Below, piece by piece: positions 35,073-45,152 of a stretch of DNA of 64,000 bases. This stretch comes from Polaribacter sp. (GTDB lineage: Bacteria > Bacteroidota > Bacteroidia > Flavobacteriales > Flavobacteriaceae). Every line of letters starts with the position of its first letter. The stretch's first letter is position 1. The translations under genes were made by a program, and so were the position numbers. The notes under the pieces were generated by a model, which saw nothing but the letters and a program-made list of their open reading frames with translations, did not search any database and was not told the origin of the DNA. Where the stretch lies: the NCBI RefSeq assembly GCF_024639685.1, contig NZ_JAHEHX010000002.1, forward strand, positions 62,001-126,000, in the 5' to 3' direction.

Positions 35073-35907
35073 TTACACGTCATCTAAACCATTTAAACAA
35101 TCTTCTTGTGGTACTGGAGCTGTAGGACATCTTGCTCTGTCATTTAAACTACTAGAAAGTCCGAAAGCAAAAAGGTTTGAATTTATGATAGAGCCAACCT
35201 CTAAGTTTTGTACATCTTCAATCATGTAAACAGTACCCGTTTGATTTGCAGAAATGTAAAACCTACCTTCTACATCAAAATATACTGCACCAAAAGTATA
35301 TTTTAAGCCATTTAAAATTGGTACAACACCTAAGTTTAAAACCACTCCACTTTCAGGATCTACAAGATATAACTTATTCGTATTCTTTTCTACAGTATAT
35401 AACAAACCATCTACAGCATTAAATGCCCAATCATGGATGTTTAAATTACTAGATAATGTAAATGTTGAAAAGAAATTTTCCATAAGTATCAGACTCAGGA
35501 TTTAAGTCTACTCTGTAAGCAGCACTTCCCCAAGGTTTTAAATGGTAAACACCTGTTGCACTAACATCGCCCACATACCTATTTGCAGTGGGTAATTCTG
35601 GAATATAAAAAGTTTCCGTTTCAAAATTCTTACCAATTTTAACGATAGATTTTAAAGGTGCACTTAATGATCCCCAGATATAACCATCTGCAGGATTATA
35701 TCCTACTGCATTTACGCTTCTTGGAGTTACATCCTTTTTTACCAAATAAGAATTTCCTGATGCCAAGTCTAATGCATACACATCATTTGCCTGAAACAGA
35801 TAAGCATTATAATCACAATTAAAAGGTTGCTCTTGTGCATGAATAAAAACACTAAAAAAAAGTGATAAAAAAGATAAACTAATTAAGTAGGGTATTGGTT
35901 GTTTCAT
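35073..35907 (-). pseudogene. secreted beta-propeller-like protein, frameshifted and C-terminally truncated
   Basis: Begins at 35907 with a signal peptide (MKQPIPYLISLSFLSLFFSVFIHAQ), then repeats typical of DUF6923-like surface proteins (AYLFQANDVYALDLASG, AVGYNPADGYIWG). The frame breaks near 35455-35480: the first part ends FNIYII at 35449, and the homologous continuation (LSSNLNIHDWAFNAVDGLLY) is in another frame up to 35073. The end, PQEDCLNGLDDV, stops inside what looks like the common N-G-L/I-D-D-D-G-D-G-L-x-D-C linker of flavobacterial cell-surface proteins. So it is both frameshifted and truncated. A perfect -7 box (TACTTTTG, 35933-35926) remains upstream. Confidence 0.78.
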
Positions 35908-36030
35908 TATTCTCTTGATTTTCTACAAAAGTATAATTCACAAATATGGATTTACTTTGATTAGAGATTTAAGACAAATAAGTATCGACGAACTGTATTT
36001 TAGTTTAGTTGAACTGCGCCCTTCTTTAAC

Positions 36031-36064
36031 AAAAAAATCATGCCTAAAAAGCATGATTTTTTTT
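36031..36064 (-). terminator. terminator of the dcw operon after ftsZ
   Basis: AAATCATGC and GCATGATTT arms around a TTTTTA-type loop, with a T-run on the minus strand about 20 bases after the ftsZ stop. A-run and T-run on both sides make it usable in both directions. Confidence 0.9.
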
Positions 36065-36083
36065 ATTGAAAAGTATTTTTCTT

Positions 36084-37973
36084 TTAATCTACATTATCGT
36101 GTAAAAAAGAATTATTAGATATAAAATCGATATCATCTGTGTCTTTTTTTAATGCTGTTTTAATTTTACTGATTGGCACATTTTTATCTAGATCTACACC
36201 TTGTCTTTTATAGGCTGGTTGTCGCTCTATTTCATCTATATTTTTATTTAAATTTTCATTAAAACTATAGTTAAACTTCTTCATACTCTTGCGTCTTTCT
36301 TCTGCTCTTTTTTGAAGTTCATTTATGGTTAAATCTAAAGGAGAGACTTCTTCACTTTGCGTATCGATTTGATTAATTTCTGACTGTGGAGTAGCTGTTT
36401 TTAATTGAAATTTTATTTCTTCTTCTACCTTAGGCTCCATAATTTGTGAACTTTTACCAATAGTAGGTAATGTATCAAAATCTTCTAATACGTAACGTGT
36501 TTCTTTTTTAGTTTTAACTTCAGTAGCTCCAAAAACTTCAATCTCGTTTACATCAACTTCATTCTCATCTGTTAAATTAAATCGAATCTCTTCATCTTTA
36601 GTGATTTCTGTATAGTCGTTTAAAGGAATATCAAATAAGGATTCAGAAGCATTTTGTATTGGTGCTTCTTCTTTTTTTACTTCTTCTTTTGGAGCCTCTG
36701 TTATAATAAAACCATCTTCAGAAACTATATCTAGAATGATCTCCTCATAACTAACTGGCATGTTTGCTATAATTTCATTCGTCTTTATCAAATCCATATT
36801 TGAACCTTGATCTTCTAAATCTTCTTCTAAAGTATGAACAATTTTAGCATTTGATTGTTGACCATTAGCTATTGGCCCATCTAAAGTTGGTTGTCTCGAA
36901 ATAGTTTTCTCTTCGAAACTATACGTTGCACGTTGTTCTTCTTCTAATGTATGTATAATCTTTTTTACCTCAGTATTGCTAATATTGCTCTGTTGATCTG
37001 CTGCAAAACCGGTAGCTACAATAGTTACAGAAATGGCTTCTCCTAAATTTTCATCTTCACCAATACCCATAATAATATTGGCATCATAACCTGCCTCATC
37101 TTGAATGTAGTCATTAATTTCACCAATCTCATCTAAAGTAACTTCACTTGTACCTGAAACAATTAAAAGTAATACATTTTTGGCTCCTGTAATTTTATTA
37201 TCATTCAATAAAGGAGAGTCTAATGCTTTAACGATAGCATTTTTAGCTCTTGTTTGTCCTTCTTCTTTTGCAGAACCCATTATTGCTGTTCCGCTGTTAG
37301 AAAGGACTGTTTTTGCATCATGTAAATCAATATTTTGCTTATAATGATGTGTAATAACTTCTGCAATTCCTTTAGAGGCTGTAGACAAAACCTCATCTGC
37401 TTTAGAAAAACCTGCCTTAAAACCCAGATTTCCGTAAACTTCACGTAGCTTATTATTATTAATTACAATTAAAGAATCTACATTTTGACGAAGTTGATCA
37501 ATACCTAATTGAGCTTGTTTAGTTCTTCTCTTTCCCTCAAAAGCAAATGGCATAGTTACAATACCTACTGTCAGGATATCCATATCCTTTGCAATTTTAG
37601 CAATAATTGGAGCGGCTCCAGTTCCAGTACCTCCTCCCATACCAGCTGTTATAAAAACCATTTTTGTTTGGTTATTTAACATCTGTTGTATCTCTTGCAT
37701 ACTTTCTTTTGCAGCTTGCTCTCCAATTTCAGGATTAGCACCTGCCCCCAAACCAGAGGTAAGTGTTGCTCCTAATTGAATTTTGTTTGGAATTGGACTA
37801 TTTTCTAACGCTTGTGCATCTGTATTACAGATTACAAAATCTACTCCATTTATATGCTGTTGAAACATGTGATTAACAGCATTACTTCCACCTCCACCAA
37901 CACCTATTACCTTAATAGTGTTTGATTGTGACTTTGGCATTACAAATTCAATATTTTCAAATTCTAAGCTCAT
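36084..37973 (-). CDS. ftsZ: cell division protein FtsZ, long C-terminal linker
   Basis: Tubulin-like GTPase that forms the division ring; 629 aa against 383 in E. coli. The GTPase core spans about 15-330, with GVGGGGSNAVNHM (24-36), the tubulin signature GMGGGTGTGAAP near 110-121 and the T7 synergy loop region NALDSP/FADVR-type GVEKAD. An acidic, Glu/Thr-rich linker of about 250 residues follows. The only peptide resembling the FtsA/ZipA-binding tail (E. coli DIPAFLRKQAD) is IERQPAYKRQGVDL at about 582-595, not at the C terminus; 34 more residues follow it. Last gene of the operon, 52 bases after ftsA. Confidence 0.96.
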   Translation of the reverse strand: MSLEFENIEFVMPKSQSNTIKVIGVGGGGSNAVNHMFQQHINGVDFVICNTDAQALENSPIPNKIQLGATLTSGLGAGANPEIGEQAAKESMQEIQQMLNNQTKMVFITAGMGGGTGTGAAPIIAKIAKDMDILTVGIVTMPFAFEGKRRTKQAQLGIDQLRQNVDSLIVINNNKLREVYGNLGFKAGFSKADEVLSTASKGIAEVITHHYKQNIDLHDAKTVLSNSGTAIMGSAKEEGQTRAKNAIVKALDSPLLNDNKITGAKNVLLLIVSGTSEVTLDEIGEINDYIQDEAGYDANIIMGIGEDENLGEAISVTIVATGFAADQQSNISNTEVKKIIHTLEEEQRATYSFEEKTISRQPTLDGPIANGQQSNAKIVHTLEEDLEDQGSNMDLIKTNEIIANMPVSYEEIILDIVSEDGFIITEAPKEEVKKEEAPIQNASESLFDIPLNDYTEITKDEEIRFNLTDENEVDVNEIEVFGATEVKTKKETRYVLEDFDTLPTIGKSSQIMEPKVEEEIKFQLKTATPQSEINQIDTQSEEVSPLDLTINELQKRAEERRKSMKKFNYSFNENLNKNIDEIERQPAYKRQGVDLDKNVPISKIKTALKKDTDDIDFISNNSFLHDNVD

Positions 37974-38025
37974 ACTAACTTTTTATTTTTGTGTTCTTTT
38001 GGTTTGTCTTTTTTACTCTGGTAAT

Positions 38026-39366
38026 TTATTCAGCGTTATCTAAAAAATCTTTTAAACCCTCTGTAAATTTCTCAAAGAAAGTTCTTGTTTTAGGCTTTGG
38101 CTTTGTTTTAATACCTGGGTCTGCTTCAGGTTCTTCTGTATTTAATATTTCTTCTTTCTGTTCTATGCTTTCAAGAGCAACTTCTTCATCTTCTTCTAAC
38201 TTATTCTCTTTTTCCAAACCTTCCATCAACAAACCTACAGCAGTTGCATAAGAAGGACTTGTTAAAGCCTCATCTGATTCTCCTGCTAAATGTTCATTCG
38301 GATAACCTATTCTGGCATCCATACCAGTAATATATTCTACTAGTTGACGCAAATGTTTTAATTGAGAGCCTCCACCTGTTAAAACAATTCCTGCTATTAA
38401 TTTCCCTTTAGCAGTCTCATGTCCATAATTTTTAATTTCTAAATACACGTGTTCAATAATTTCTTGAACTCTAGCATGAATAATTTTAGATAAATTTTTG
38501 AGTGTTATCTCTTTAGGCTCTCTTCCTCGTAATCCAGGAATAGAAACAATCTCTGTTTCTTTATTTTCACCCGGCCAAGCTGAACCAAACTTGATTTTTA
38601 ACAACTCAGCTTGTTTCTCTATGATAGAGCAACCTTCTTTAATATCATCTGTAATTACATTACCTCCAAACGGAATTACTGCTGTGTGTCTAATAATACC
38701 ATCTTTAAAAATTGCCAAATCGGTTGTTCCGCCTCCAATATCGATTAAAGCTACTCCTGCCTCTTTTTCTTCTTGACTTAAAACGGCTTGTGCAGAGGCT
38801 AAAGGCTCTAAAGTAATTTCATTTAAATCTAACCCTGCACTTTTTACACATCTACCAATATTTCGGATAGAAGAAACTTGCCCTACAACTACATGAAAGT
38901 TTGCTTCCAAACGACCTCCATACATACCAATTGGCTCTTTAATATCTGCTTGAGAATCTACTTTAAACTCTTGTGGAAGTACATGAATTATTTCTTCTCC
39001 TGGTAACATAACCAATTTATGCACTTGGTTCACTAAATTTTCAATATCTAAAGCATCAATAACCTCATCTGCATTATTTCTCGTAATATAGTCGCTGTGG
39101 TGTAAACTACGTATGTGTTGACCCGCAATACCTACAACAACATCTTCTATTTTAAGGCCAGAAACACTTTCTGCCTCATCTACAGCTTGCTGTATAGATT
39201 GAATTGTTTGTGTAATGTTGCTCACTACTCCACGTTTTACACCTAAACTTTTTGCTTTACCAATGCCAACTACCTCTATTTTACCATAATCATTTTTACG
39301 ACCAATCATGGCAACAATTTTGGTGGTACCAATATCTAAACCAACCGCTATTTTGTTATTTCCCAT
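38026..39366 (-). CDS. ftsA: cell division protein FtsA
   Basis: 446-aa actin-like ATPase that ties FtsZ to the membrane. Phosphate-1 motif VGLDIGTTKIVAMIG at 8-22, the inserted SHS2 (1C) domain about 85-160, phosphate-2 IDIGGGTTDLAIF near 205-217, adenosine motif VLTGGGSQLKHL near 335-346. The last 20 residues (RTFFEKFTEGLKDFLDNAE) form an amphipathic helix, the usual membrane-targeting sequence, after an acidic linker. 6 bases after ftsQ, in standard dcw order. Confidence 0.96.
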   Translation of the reverse strand: MGNNKIAVGLDIGTTKIVAMIGRKNDYGKIEVVGIGKAKSLGVKRGVVSNITQTIQSIQQAVDEAESVSGLKIEDVVVGIAGQHIRSLHHSDYITRNNADEVIDALDIENLVNQVHKLVMLPGEEIIHVLPQEFKVDSQADIKEPIGMYGGRLEANFHVVVGQVSSIRNIGRCVKSAGLDLNEITLEPLASAQAVLSQEEKEAGVALIDIGGGTTDLAIFKDGIIRHTAVIPFGGNVITDDIKEGCSIIEKQAELLKIKFGSAWPGENKETEIVSIPGLRGREPKEITLKNLSKIIHARVQEIIEHVYLEIKNYGHETAKGKLIAGIVLTGGGSQLKHLRQLVEYITGMDARIGYPNEHLAGESDEALTSPSYATAVGLLMEGLEKENKLEEDEEVALESIEQKEEILNTEEPEADPGIKTKPKPKTRTFFEKFTEGLKDFLDNAE

Positions 39367-39372
39367 TTTAGT

Positions 39373-40098
39373 TTATTTAGTGCACACAACTTGGTTGTGA
39401 TATTTTACATTAATTGTTTTATAATTTTGAATAGTTTTATCTTCAAAAGTTGTATTATAAAACGCTTTTAACTTTTTAAATTTTAAATCGATTTTAGTTA
39501 AATTTCCAAAATCGATTTTATAATCTCCGCTTCTCATTGAGAATTGAAATTCATTTTCTGCAGATTTTTCAATTCCAACAATTTCTTTGTGAAGAAAATC
39601 ATCTTTCTTTATAGCCGTAATAAGCTTTAAAAGTTCTATAATTTCTTCTTCAGAAAAGATACCTAAAACTAATAAAACTCTAGAAGAATAGTTGACTGAT
39701 AAGGGCATCTTTACACCTTGCTTATCAATATAATAAGCCTCACCATCTCCAAGAATCCTAGCAATTGGCTCTCGTTGTTTTACCACCGATATAAGCTTAC
39801 CGTCTACCGTTAAAAAAACATCTGCTTTAGCTACATATGGATTATTTGAAACGTTATTTTCTAGATTATATAAATCTATCATAGATTTTGGATTATTTTG
39901 CATCTTTTTTGGATTTTGTATTAACAATTTATTAACCATAGAATGAGTTAAAAAATTATTGTCTCCAGAAGCAAAATCAACCAAAGGAACTCCCACTTTT
40001 ATGGCTTCATTTCTTTTGCTTGAAAAAGCAAAAAGCAATCCTAAACCAGCTATAGTTAGGAGAAAAAAAAGGTATTTTAAACTTCTTTTAAACTTCAT
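39373..40098 (-). CDS. ftsQ: cell division protein FtsQ
   Basis: 241 aa with one N-terminal membrane segment (about 10-26, LFFLLTIAGLGLLFAF) after a short basic stretch, then a periplasmic domain with a POTRA-like part and beta region, typical of the divergent Bacteroidota FtsQ. It bridges the divisome subcomplexes. Identification rests on topology and on its place between murC and ftsA; primary sequence is only weakly conserved in this family. Confidence 0.88.
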   Translation of the reverse strand: MKFKRSLKYLFFLLTIAGLGLLFAFSSKRNEAIKVGVPLVDFASGDNNFLTHSMVNKLLIQNPKKMQNNPKSMIDLYNLENNVSNNPYVAKADVFLTVDGKLISVVKQREPIARILGDGEAYYIDKQGVKMPLSVNYSSRVLLVLGIFSEEEIIELLKLITAIKKDDFLHKEIVGIEKSAENEFQFSMRSGDYKIDFGNLTKIDLKFKKLKAFYNTTFEDKTIQNYKTINVKYHNQVVCTK

Positions 40099-40101
40099 TT
40101 T

Positions 40102-41436
40102 TTAGGGGGTAAGTTTATTTTTAACCTCATTTATTAACACTCCAATATCTCCAGCTCCCATCATAGCGACTACTTTACAGGAAGAACTCTTAATTTCTGT
40201 TACTAAGCTATTTTTTTGCACTACTTTTTTATAGTCACAGTCTATTTTACTTAATAGCCAAGATGAGTTAACGTTAGGTATGGGTTGCTCTCTAGCTGGA
40301 TAAATATCTAAAAGCAAAACCTCATCAAATTTAGAAAGTGCTAATGCAAAATCTGAAACAAAGTCTCTTGTTCTAGAAAATAAGTGAGGCTGAAAAACAG
40401 CAAGCACTTTTTCATTTGGATACATTTCTTTAATGGAATTTTCTACAGCATTAATCTCTGTAGGATGATGCGCATAATCATCTATTAAAACTAATTCAGA
40501 AGTTTTAATTTTATAAGAGAACCTTCGCTTAACACCTTTAAAGGTTGCTAATTGCTCTTTTATTTTTTGCAATGAAACCCCAGACACATTTGCCATGGCT
40601 AAAGCTGCCATAGCATTCATAACATTATGTTTTCCTGAAAGTTGCAAGGAAACATCTGTAATACTAGCTGTTGGGGTTTTAACATCAAAAAAATAAGTTC
40701 CATTAGATATTTTTAAATTATATGCCATAAAATCTGCTGATTCGTTAATAGCATATGTAAGACCCTCTAAAGGAAGTCCTTTTGCAATAATTAGAGTATC
40801 TGTAACTTTCTTTGAAAATTCTAAAAAAGAATTTTCTAACGCAGAAGCCTCTCCATAAATATCTAAGTGATCTGCATCCATAGAAGTTATACAAGCAATA
40901 TTTGGACTTAGTTGTAGAAAAGATCTATCAAACTCATCTGCTTCAACAACAGATATTTTATCATCACCCAAAATTAAATTTGAGTTATAATTTTCTGCAA
41001 CTCCACCTAAAAAAGAAGTTGCTTTTTCTGGCTGCATAATATGCCCTAAAATAGATGATGTTGTTGTTTTACCATGTGTACCTGCAGCTGCAAAACAGAA
41101 AGTAGATTTTGTAATTGCTCCTAATATTTCTGCTCTTTTAAGAACGATAAAATTTTTGTTCTTAAAATAATTCAATTCCGCTGAGATTTCAGGGATTGCT
41201 GGTGTAAATACCACCAAAGTTGTTTCTTTATCTAAAAATGATAATGGAATATTTTTTACAATATCCGAAAAGTGAATAGCTACACCTATTTTCTCTAATT
41301 CTTCAGTTATTTCAGAAGGTGTCTTATCATAACCAGCCACATTTTTACCCTGCGCAGCAAAATATCTTGCAATGGCACTCATACCTATGCCACCAATACC
41401 TACAAAATAAATATTATGTATGTTTTTTAAATTCAC
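40102..41436 (-). CDS. murC: UDP-N-acetylmuramate-L-alanine ligase
   Basis: 444-aa Mur ligase that adds L-Ala to UDP-MurNAc in the cytosol. Rossmann motif [17 protein letters not shown] near 10-26, ATP loop [19 protein letters not shown] near 112-130, and central [10 protein letters not shown] near 317-326 with the catalytic His pair. It starts with a 4-base overlap (ATGA) on murG and ends 3 bases before ftsQ. Confidence 0.97.
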   Translation of the reverse strand: MNLKNIHNIYFVGIGGIGMSAIARYFAAQGKNVAGYDKTPSEITEELEKIGVAIHFSDIVKNIPLSFLDKETTLVVFTPAIPEISAELNYFKNKNFIVLKRAEILGAITKSTFCFAAAGTHGKTTTSSILGHIMQPEKATSFLGGVAENYNSNLILGDDKISVVEADEFDRSFLQLSPNIACITSMDADHLDIYGEASALENSFLEFSKKVTDTLIIAKGLPLEGLTYAINESADFMAYNLKISNGTYFFDVKTPTASITDVSLQLSGKHNVMNAMAALAMANVSGVSLQKIKEQLATFKGVKRRFSYKIKTSELVLIDDYAHHPTEINAVENSIKEMYPNEKVLAVFQPHLFSRTRDFVSDFALALSKFDEVLLLDIYPAREQPIPNVNSSWLLSKIDCDYKKVVQKNSLVTEIKSSSCKVVAMMGAGDIGVLINEVKNKLTP

Positions 41437-42524
41437 TTCTTTAATAATTTTTTTACTTCATTCACAATATTGCTTGTTGCACTAGGCAAGGCTAGTTCAT
41501 TTATATTTTCTGACAATTGTTGTTGTTTACCTTCGTCTTTTAACAAGGTTTCAAAAACAATTTTAAAAGTATCTAACTCGTTTTCTTTTAGCAAAATAGC
41601 TCCATGTCTAGCTACAATAAATTTGGCATTTTTAGTTTGATGATCTTCTGCCACATTTGGTGAAGGAATAAATATTACTGGTTTACCTACAATGCATAAT
41701 TCAGACACAGAACTTGCACCCGCTCTAGAAATTATAATATTTGAAGCTGCATAAGCCAAATCCATTTTATTGATAAACTGATGAACTTGAACATGCTTTA
41801 AATCATTATACTTTTTATATTCATCAAAGTATAATTTTCCACATTGCCAAATTACTTGAACATCCTGTGCTTCTAAAAACTCTAGGTTACTTTCTATAAG
41901 TTGATTTATTTTACGTGCACCTAAACTACCGCCTAAAACTAAAATTGTTTTCTTTTTTGTGTCTAACTTAAAGAACGTTTTTGCTTCATGAACCTTAGAA
42001 TGGATACTTAATAAATCTTGACGAACAGGATTCCCTGTTTTTATAATTTTATCTATCGGGAAAAAGCGCTGTAAATCATCATATGCAACACAGATTTTAC
42101 GTGCACGTCTTCCTAATAATTTATTTGTTATTCCTGGAAAAGAATTTTGCTCTTGAATTAATGTTGGAATTTTTTTTCGATTGGCCATAATCAATGTAGG
42201 ACCACTTGCAAAACCTCCTGTACCAATAGCAATGTCTGGTTTAAATGTCTTTATAATTTTTGATGCTCTCCATAAACTACTTAACAATTTTAATGGAAAA
42301 ATTAAATTCTTGGATAAGTTTTTTCGCTGAATTCCTGCAATCCACAGTCCCTCAATTTTATATCCTGCTTGAGGTACTTTTTCCATTTCCATTTTATCTT
42401 TTGCCCCTACAAATAAAAAATTTGCATCTGGGTAACATAACTTTATTTCATTTGCAATAGCAATTGCTGGGTAAATATGCCCACCTGTTCCACCTCCTGA
42501 AATAAGTATATTAAATGGTTTCAT
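41433..42524 (-). CDS. murG: undecaprenyldiphospho-muramoylpentapeptide beta-N-acetylglucosaminyltransferase
   Basis: 363-aa GT28 enzyme that makes lipid II from lipid I at the inner face of the membrane. N-terminal glycine loop [17 protein letters not shown] at 8-24, second G-loop [12 protein letters not shown] near 196-207, and the UDP-GlcNAc motif [22 protein letters not shown] near 263-284. Overlaps ftsW by 14 bases. Confidence 0.97.
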   Translation of the reverse strand: MKPFNILISGGGTGGHIYPAIAIANEIKLCYPDANFLFVGAKDKMEMEKVPQAGYKIEGLWIAGIQRKNLSKNLIFPLKLLSSLWRASKIIKTFKPDIAIGTGGFASGPTLIMANRKKIPTLIQEQNSFPGITNKLLGRRARKICVAYDDLQRFFPIDKIIKTGNPVRQDLLSIHSKVHEAKTFFKLDTKKKTILVLGGSLGARKINQLIESNLEFLEAQDVQVIWQCGKLYFDEYKKYNDLKHVQVHQFINKMDLAYAASNIIISRAGASSVSELCIVGKPVIFIPSPNVAEDHQTKNAKFIVARHGAILLKENELDTFKIVFETLLKDEGKQQQLSENINELALPSATSNIVNEVKKLLKK

Positions 42525-43698
42525 GCAAAATATCTAAAGGGTTATCATCTAAAATATCTTCTTCTGTCTCTTGCTTAGAAGCACTTACACTTAGTATCAT
42601 TCCTAAAGCAAAACAAGTCATCCAAATAGAAGTACCTCCACTGCTTATTAAAGGCAAGGTTTGCCCTGTTACAGGGAACAAGTTTGTTGCAACTGCCATA
42701 TTTATAATGGCTTGAAAAATAATTGGACACCCTACACCTATGACTAGCAATGTTCCAAAAATGGTAGCTGTTTTTCGTATGACTACAAAGATTCGGAATA
42801 ATAATAAAAAATAAATTAGGGCTATAATAATGCCGCCAGCTAACCCATATTCCTCTATAATAATTGCAAAAATAAAATCTGAGGAAGATTGTGGTAAAAA
42901 GTTTTTTTGAACACTCTTACCTGGTCCTAAACCAATTGGACCTCCAGTAGCAATCGCAATTTTAGCTTTTTCTACCTGATAGGCATCTTTATCATTAGTG
43001 TAAGAAAAACGCTCTATTCTGTTTTGCCAAGTTTGTACACGATTTGGCATAGCATCTGGAAAAGCTTTTGCTATTAAAACAAAGAAAGAAAGTATTAAAA
43101 TACCAACTCCAAGTATAATACCTAAATACTTTAATGGATAACCACCAATAAAAGTAACTACTAAAATCATTAAAAAAATGATTGCTGTAGTAGAAAAGTT
43201 TGCAGGCAAAATAAGTATTAATACTGCTGCAACTGGAAGCCACAACTGCAGAATACTTTCTTTAAAATTAATAACCTGTTCTTTCTTTTTAGCCAAATAT
43301 CTAGCTACGTAAACCATTAAAACCAAACCCGCAAGTGTAGAGGTTTGAAAACCAACACCTACAAAAGGTATTCGTATCCACCGACTTGCATTTGCACCAC
43401 CAATAGTGGTTCCTTGAAGCATAGTAAAGACTAATAAAACGATAACAATTGGCAACATTAATACAGATCCTCCAGAAAAAAAACGATAAGGTATTTTATG
43501 CACTCCGTAAATGATACCAAACCCCATAATTAACAAAACCATATGTTTAACTAAGTACCCTAAAGTAGATCCAGAACCAACTACGTAAACCAAGTTTGTG
43601 CTTGCACTATAAACAGGCATAAATGAAAAAACTGCTAATATGGCTACAATAGCCCAAATAGTTTTGTCTCCTTTAATATGTTTAAAAATAGTTTTCAA
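42511..43698 (-). CDS. ftsW: SEDS-family septal peptidoglycan polymerase FtsW
   Basis: 395-aa inner-membrane protein with about ten hydrophobic segments. SEDS signatures: [21 protein letters not shown] near 100-120, [10 protein letters not shown], and near the end [20 protein letters not shown] with the conserved Ser-Gly-Gly. It polymerises lipid II together with the class B PBP FtsI encoded earlier in the same operon. Confidence 0.95.
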   Translation of the reverse strand: MKTIFKHIKGDKTIWAIVAILAVFSFMPVYSASTNLVYVVGSGSTLGYLVKHMVLLIMGFGIIYGVHKIPYRFFSGGSVLMLPIVIVLLVFTMLQGTTIGGANASRWIRIPFVGVGFQTSTLAGLVLMVYVARYLAKKKEQVINFKESILQLWLPVAAVLILILPANFSTTAIIFLMILVVTFIGGYPLKYLGIILGVGILILSFFVLIAKAFPDAMPNRVQTWQNRIERFSYTNDKDAYQVEKAKIAIATGGPIGLGPGKSVQKNFLPQSSSDFIFAIIIEEYGLAGGIIIALIYFLLLFRIFVVIRKTATIFGTLLVIGVGCPIIFQAIINMAVATNLFPVTGQTLPLISSGGTSIWMTCFALGMILSVSASKQETEEDILDDNPLDILHETI

Positions 43699-43711
43699 TT
43701 GGCTTAATCTC

Positions 43712-45115
43712 TTATAAATTTCTTACTGCCTTTTTAAATTGACGCCCTCTATCTTCGTAATTATCAAATAAATCGAAACTTGCACAAGCAGGAGAAAGTA
43801 AAACAGTGTTACCTCTTTCTGCTAATTTATGAGCAACCTTTACAGCTTCTTCAGCACCAGCAGTCTCCACTATGGTTTCTATAACGTTTCCAAACGTATG
43901 TTTAATTTTTTCGTTATCAATACCTAAACAAACAATTGCTTTTACTTTTTCTCTAACTAAAGGCAACAAGTCAGTATAATCGTTACCTTTATCCACTCCT
44001 CCAACAATCCATACTGTTTGTTGATCCATACATTCTAAAGCATAAAATGTAGCATTAACATTAGTTGCTTTAGAGTCATTTATATAATGTACATCTTTAA
44101 TTTTTGCCACATTTTCTAAACGATGTTCTGCTCCTTCAAAATTAGACAAGCTTTCTTTAATAGCTTCTTTTCTAACTTTTAATAACTGAGCAGCCATTGT
44201 AGCTGCCATAACGTTTTTAGTATTGTGTTTTCCTTTAATTGATAATGATGATATTGGCATTTGTAATGTATGTTTTTGAATGTTGATTGTTAGTATATTG
44301 TTTTTTAAAAATGCTCCATATTCGAGCTCTTTATTTAATGAAAATGGAACTAATTGTGCTTTTGTTTTATTTTCTTCTAACCCTTTTGCAATTACATCAT
44401 CATCTGCGTCATAGATTAGAAAATCTTTAGCTTCTTGATTTTTAGTAATGCTAAATTTTGAGTTTATATAGTTTTGAAAATCGTAATTATACCTATCTAA
44501 ATGATCTGGTGTAATATTGGTTAGAATAGCTATGTGTGGTTTAAAATCTAAGATTCCATCTAACTGAAAACTGCTTATTTCTAACACATAGTTATCATAA
44601 TTATTTTTGGCAACTTGCATTGCAAAACTGTCTCCAATGTTACCTGCAGCACCAACATGTAAACCTGCACTTTTTAAAATATGATGCGTCAACAATGTTG
44701 TTGTTGTTTTACCATTTGAACCTGTTATACCAACCATAGTTGCTTTAGTAAAGGCTGCTGCAAATTCAATTTCAGAAATTACTGGAATTGCATTTTTAAC
44801 TAATTTTTGAACTATAGGAACTGTATCTGGAATTCCAGGACTTTTCATAACAACATCAGCCGCTAAAATTTTAGCTTCTGAGTGTTGATTTTCTTCAAAA
44901 TTTATTTGGTGATGTAAAAGAACTTTTTTGTATTCTTTGGTTATTGCTCCTTTATCAGAAACAAAAACTTTATACCCTTTTTGTTGTCCTAAAATGGCTG
45001 TACCTACTCCACTTTCTCCTCCTCCAAGAATCACCAAAAACCCACCCTCTCCTAAATAACCTAGAATTGATTTTTCTGTATTTTTTTGATGCTTCATATT
45101 TTTAATAAAAGTCAC
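43712..45115 (-). CDS. murD: UDP-N-acetylmuramoylalanine-D-glutamate ligase
   Basis: 467-aa Mur ligase adding D-Glu. N-terminal nucleotide motif FLVILGGGESGVGTAIL near 30-46, ATP loop GITGSNGKTTTTLLTHHIL near 131-149, EISSFQLDGI, and INDSKATNVNATFYAL near 315-330. The track ATG at 45115 lies 37 bases after mraY; Met7 (45097) is a plausible alternative start because relatives begin close to the glycine motif. In standard dcw order between mraY and ftsW. Confidence 0.96.
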   Translation of the reverse strand: MTFIKNMKHQKNTEKSILGYLGEGGFLVILGGGESGVGTAILGQQKGYKVFVSDKGAITKEYKKVLLHHQINFEENQHSEAKILAADVVMKSPGIPDTVPIVQKLVKNAIPVISEIEFAAAFTKATMVGITGSNGKTTTTLLTHHILKSAGLHVGAAGNIGDSFAMQVAKNNYDNYVLEISSFQLDGILDFKPHIAILTNITPDHLDRYNYDFQNYINSKFSITKNQEAKDFLIYDADDDVIAKGLEENKTKAQLVPFSLNKELEYGAFLKNNILTINIQKHTLQMPISSLSIKGKHNTKNVMAATMAAQLLKVRKEAIKESLSNFEGAEHRLENVAKIKDVHYINDSKATNVNATFYALECMDQQTVWIVGGVDKGNDYTDLLPLVREKVKAIVCLGIDNEKIKHTFGNVIETIVETAGAEEAVKVAHKLAERGNTVLLSPACASFDLFDNYEDRGRQFKKAVRNL

Positions 45116-45152
45116 TCTTGCTTTCCAAAGGAAAAGTTAAGACTAGTACTTT

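Noticed and set aside
35915..36118. Open frame of 67 aa on the plus strand before ftsZ
   Set aside because: It runs through the ftsZ terminator hairpin and into the ftsZ 3' end, has no family resemblance and no promoter of its own.
42995..43243. Out-of-frame open frames within dcw genes (for example 42995-43243, 45586-45873, 49133-49417)
   Set aside because: They lie entirely inside well-identified genes in other frames, are rich in Ser/Phe/Tyr/Cys as antisense shadows are, and have no family match.
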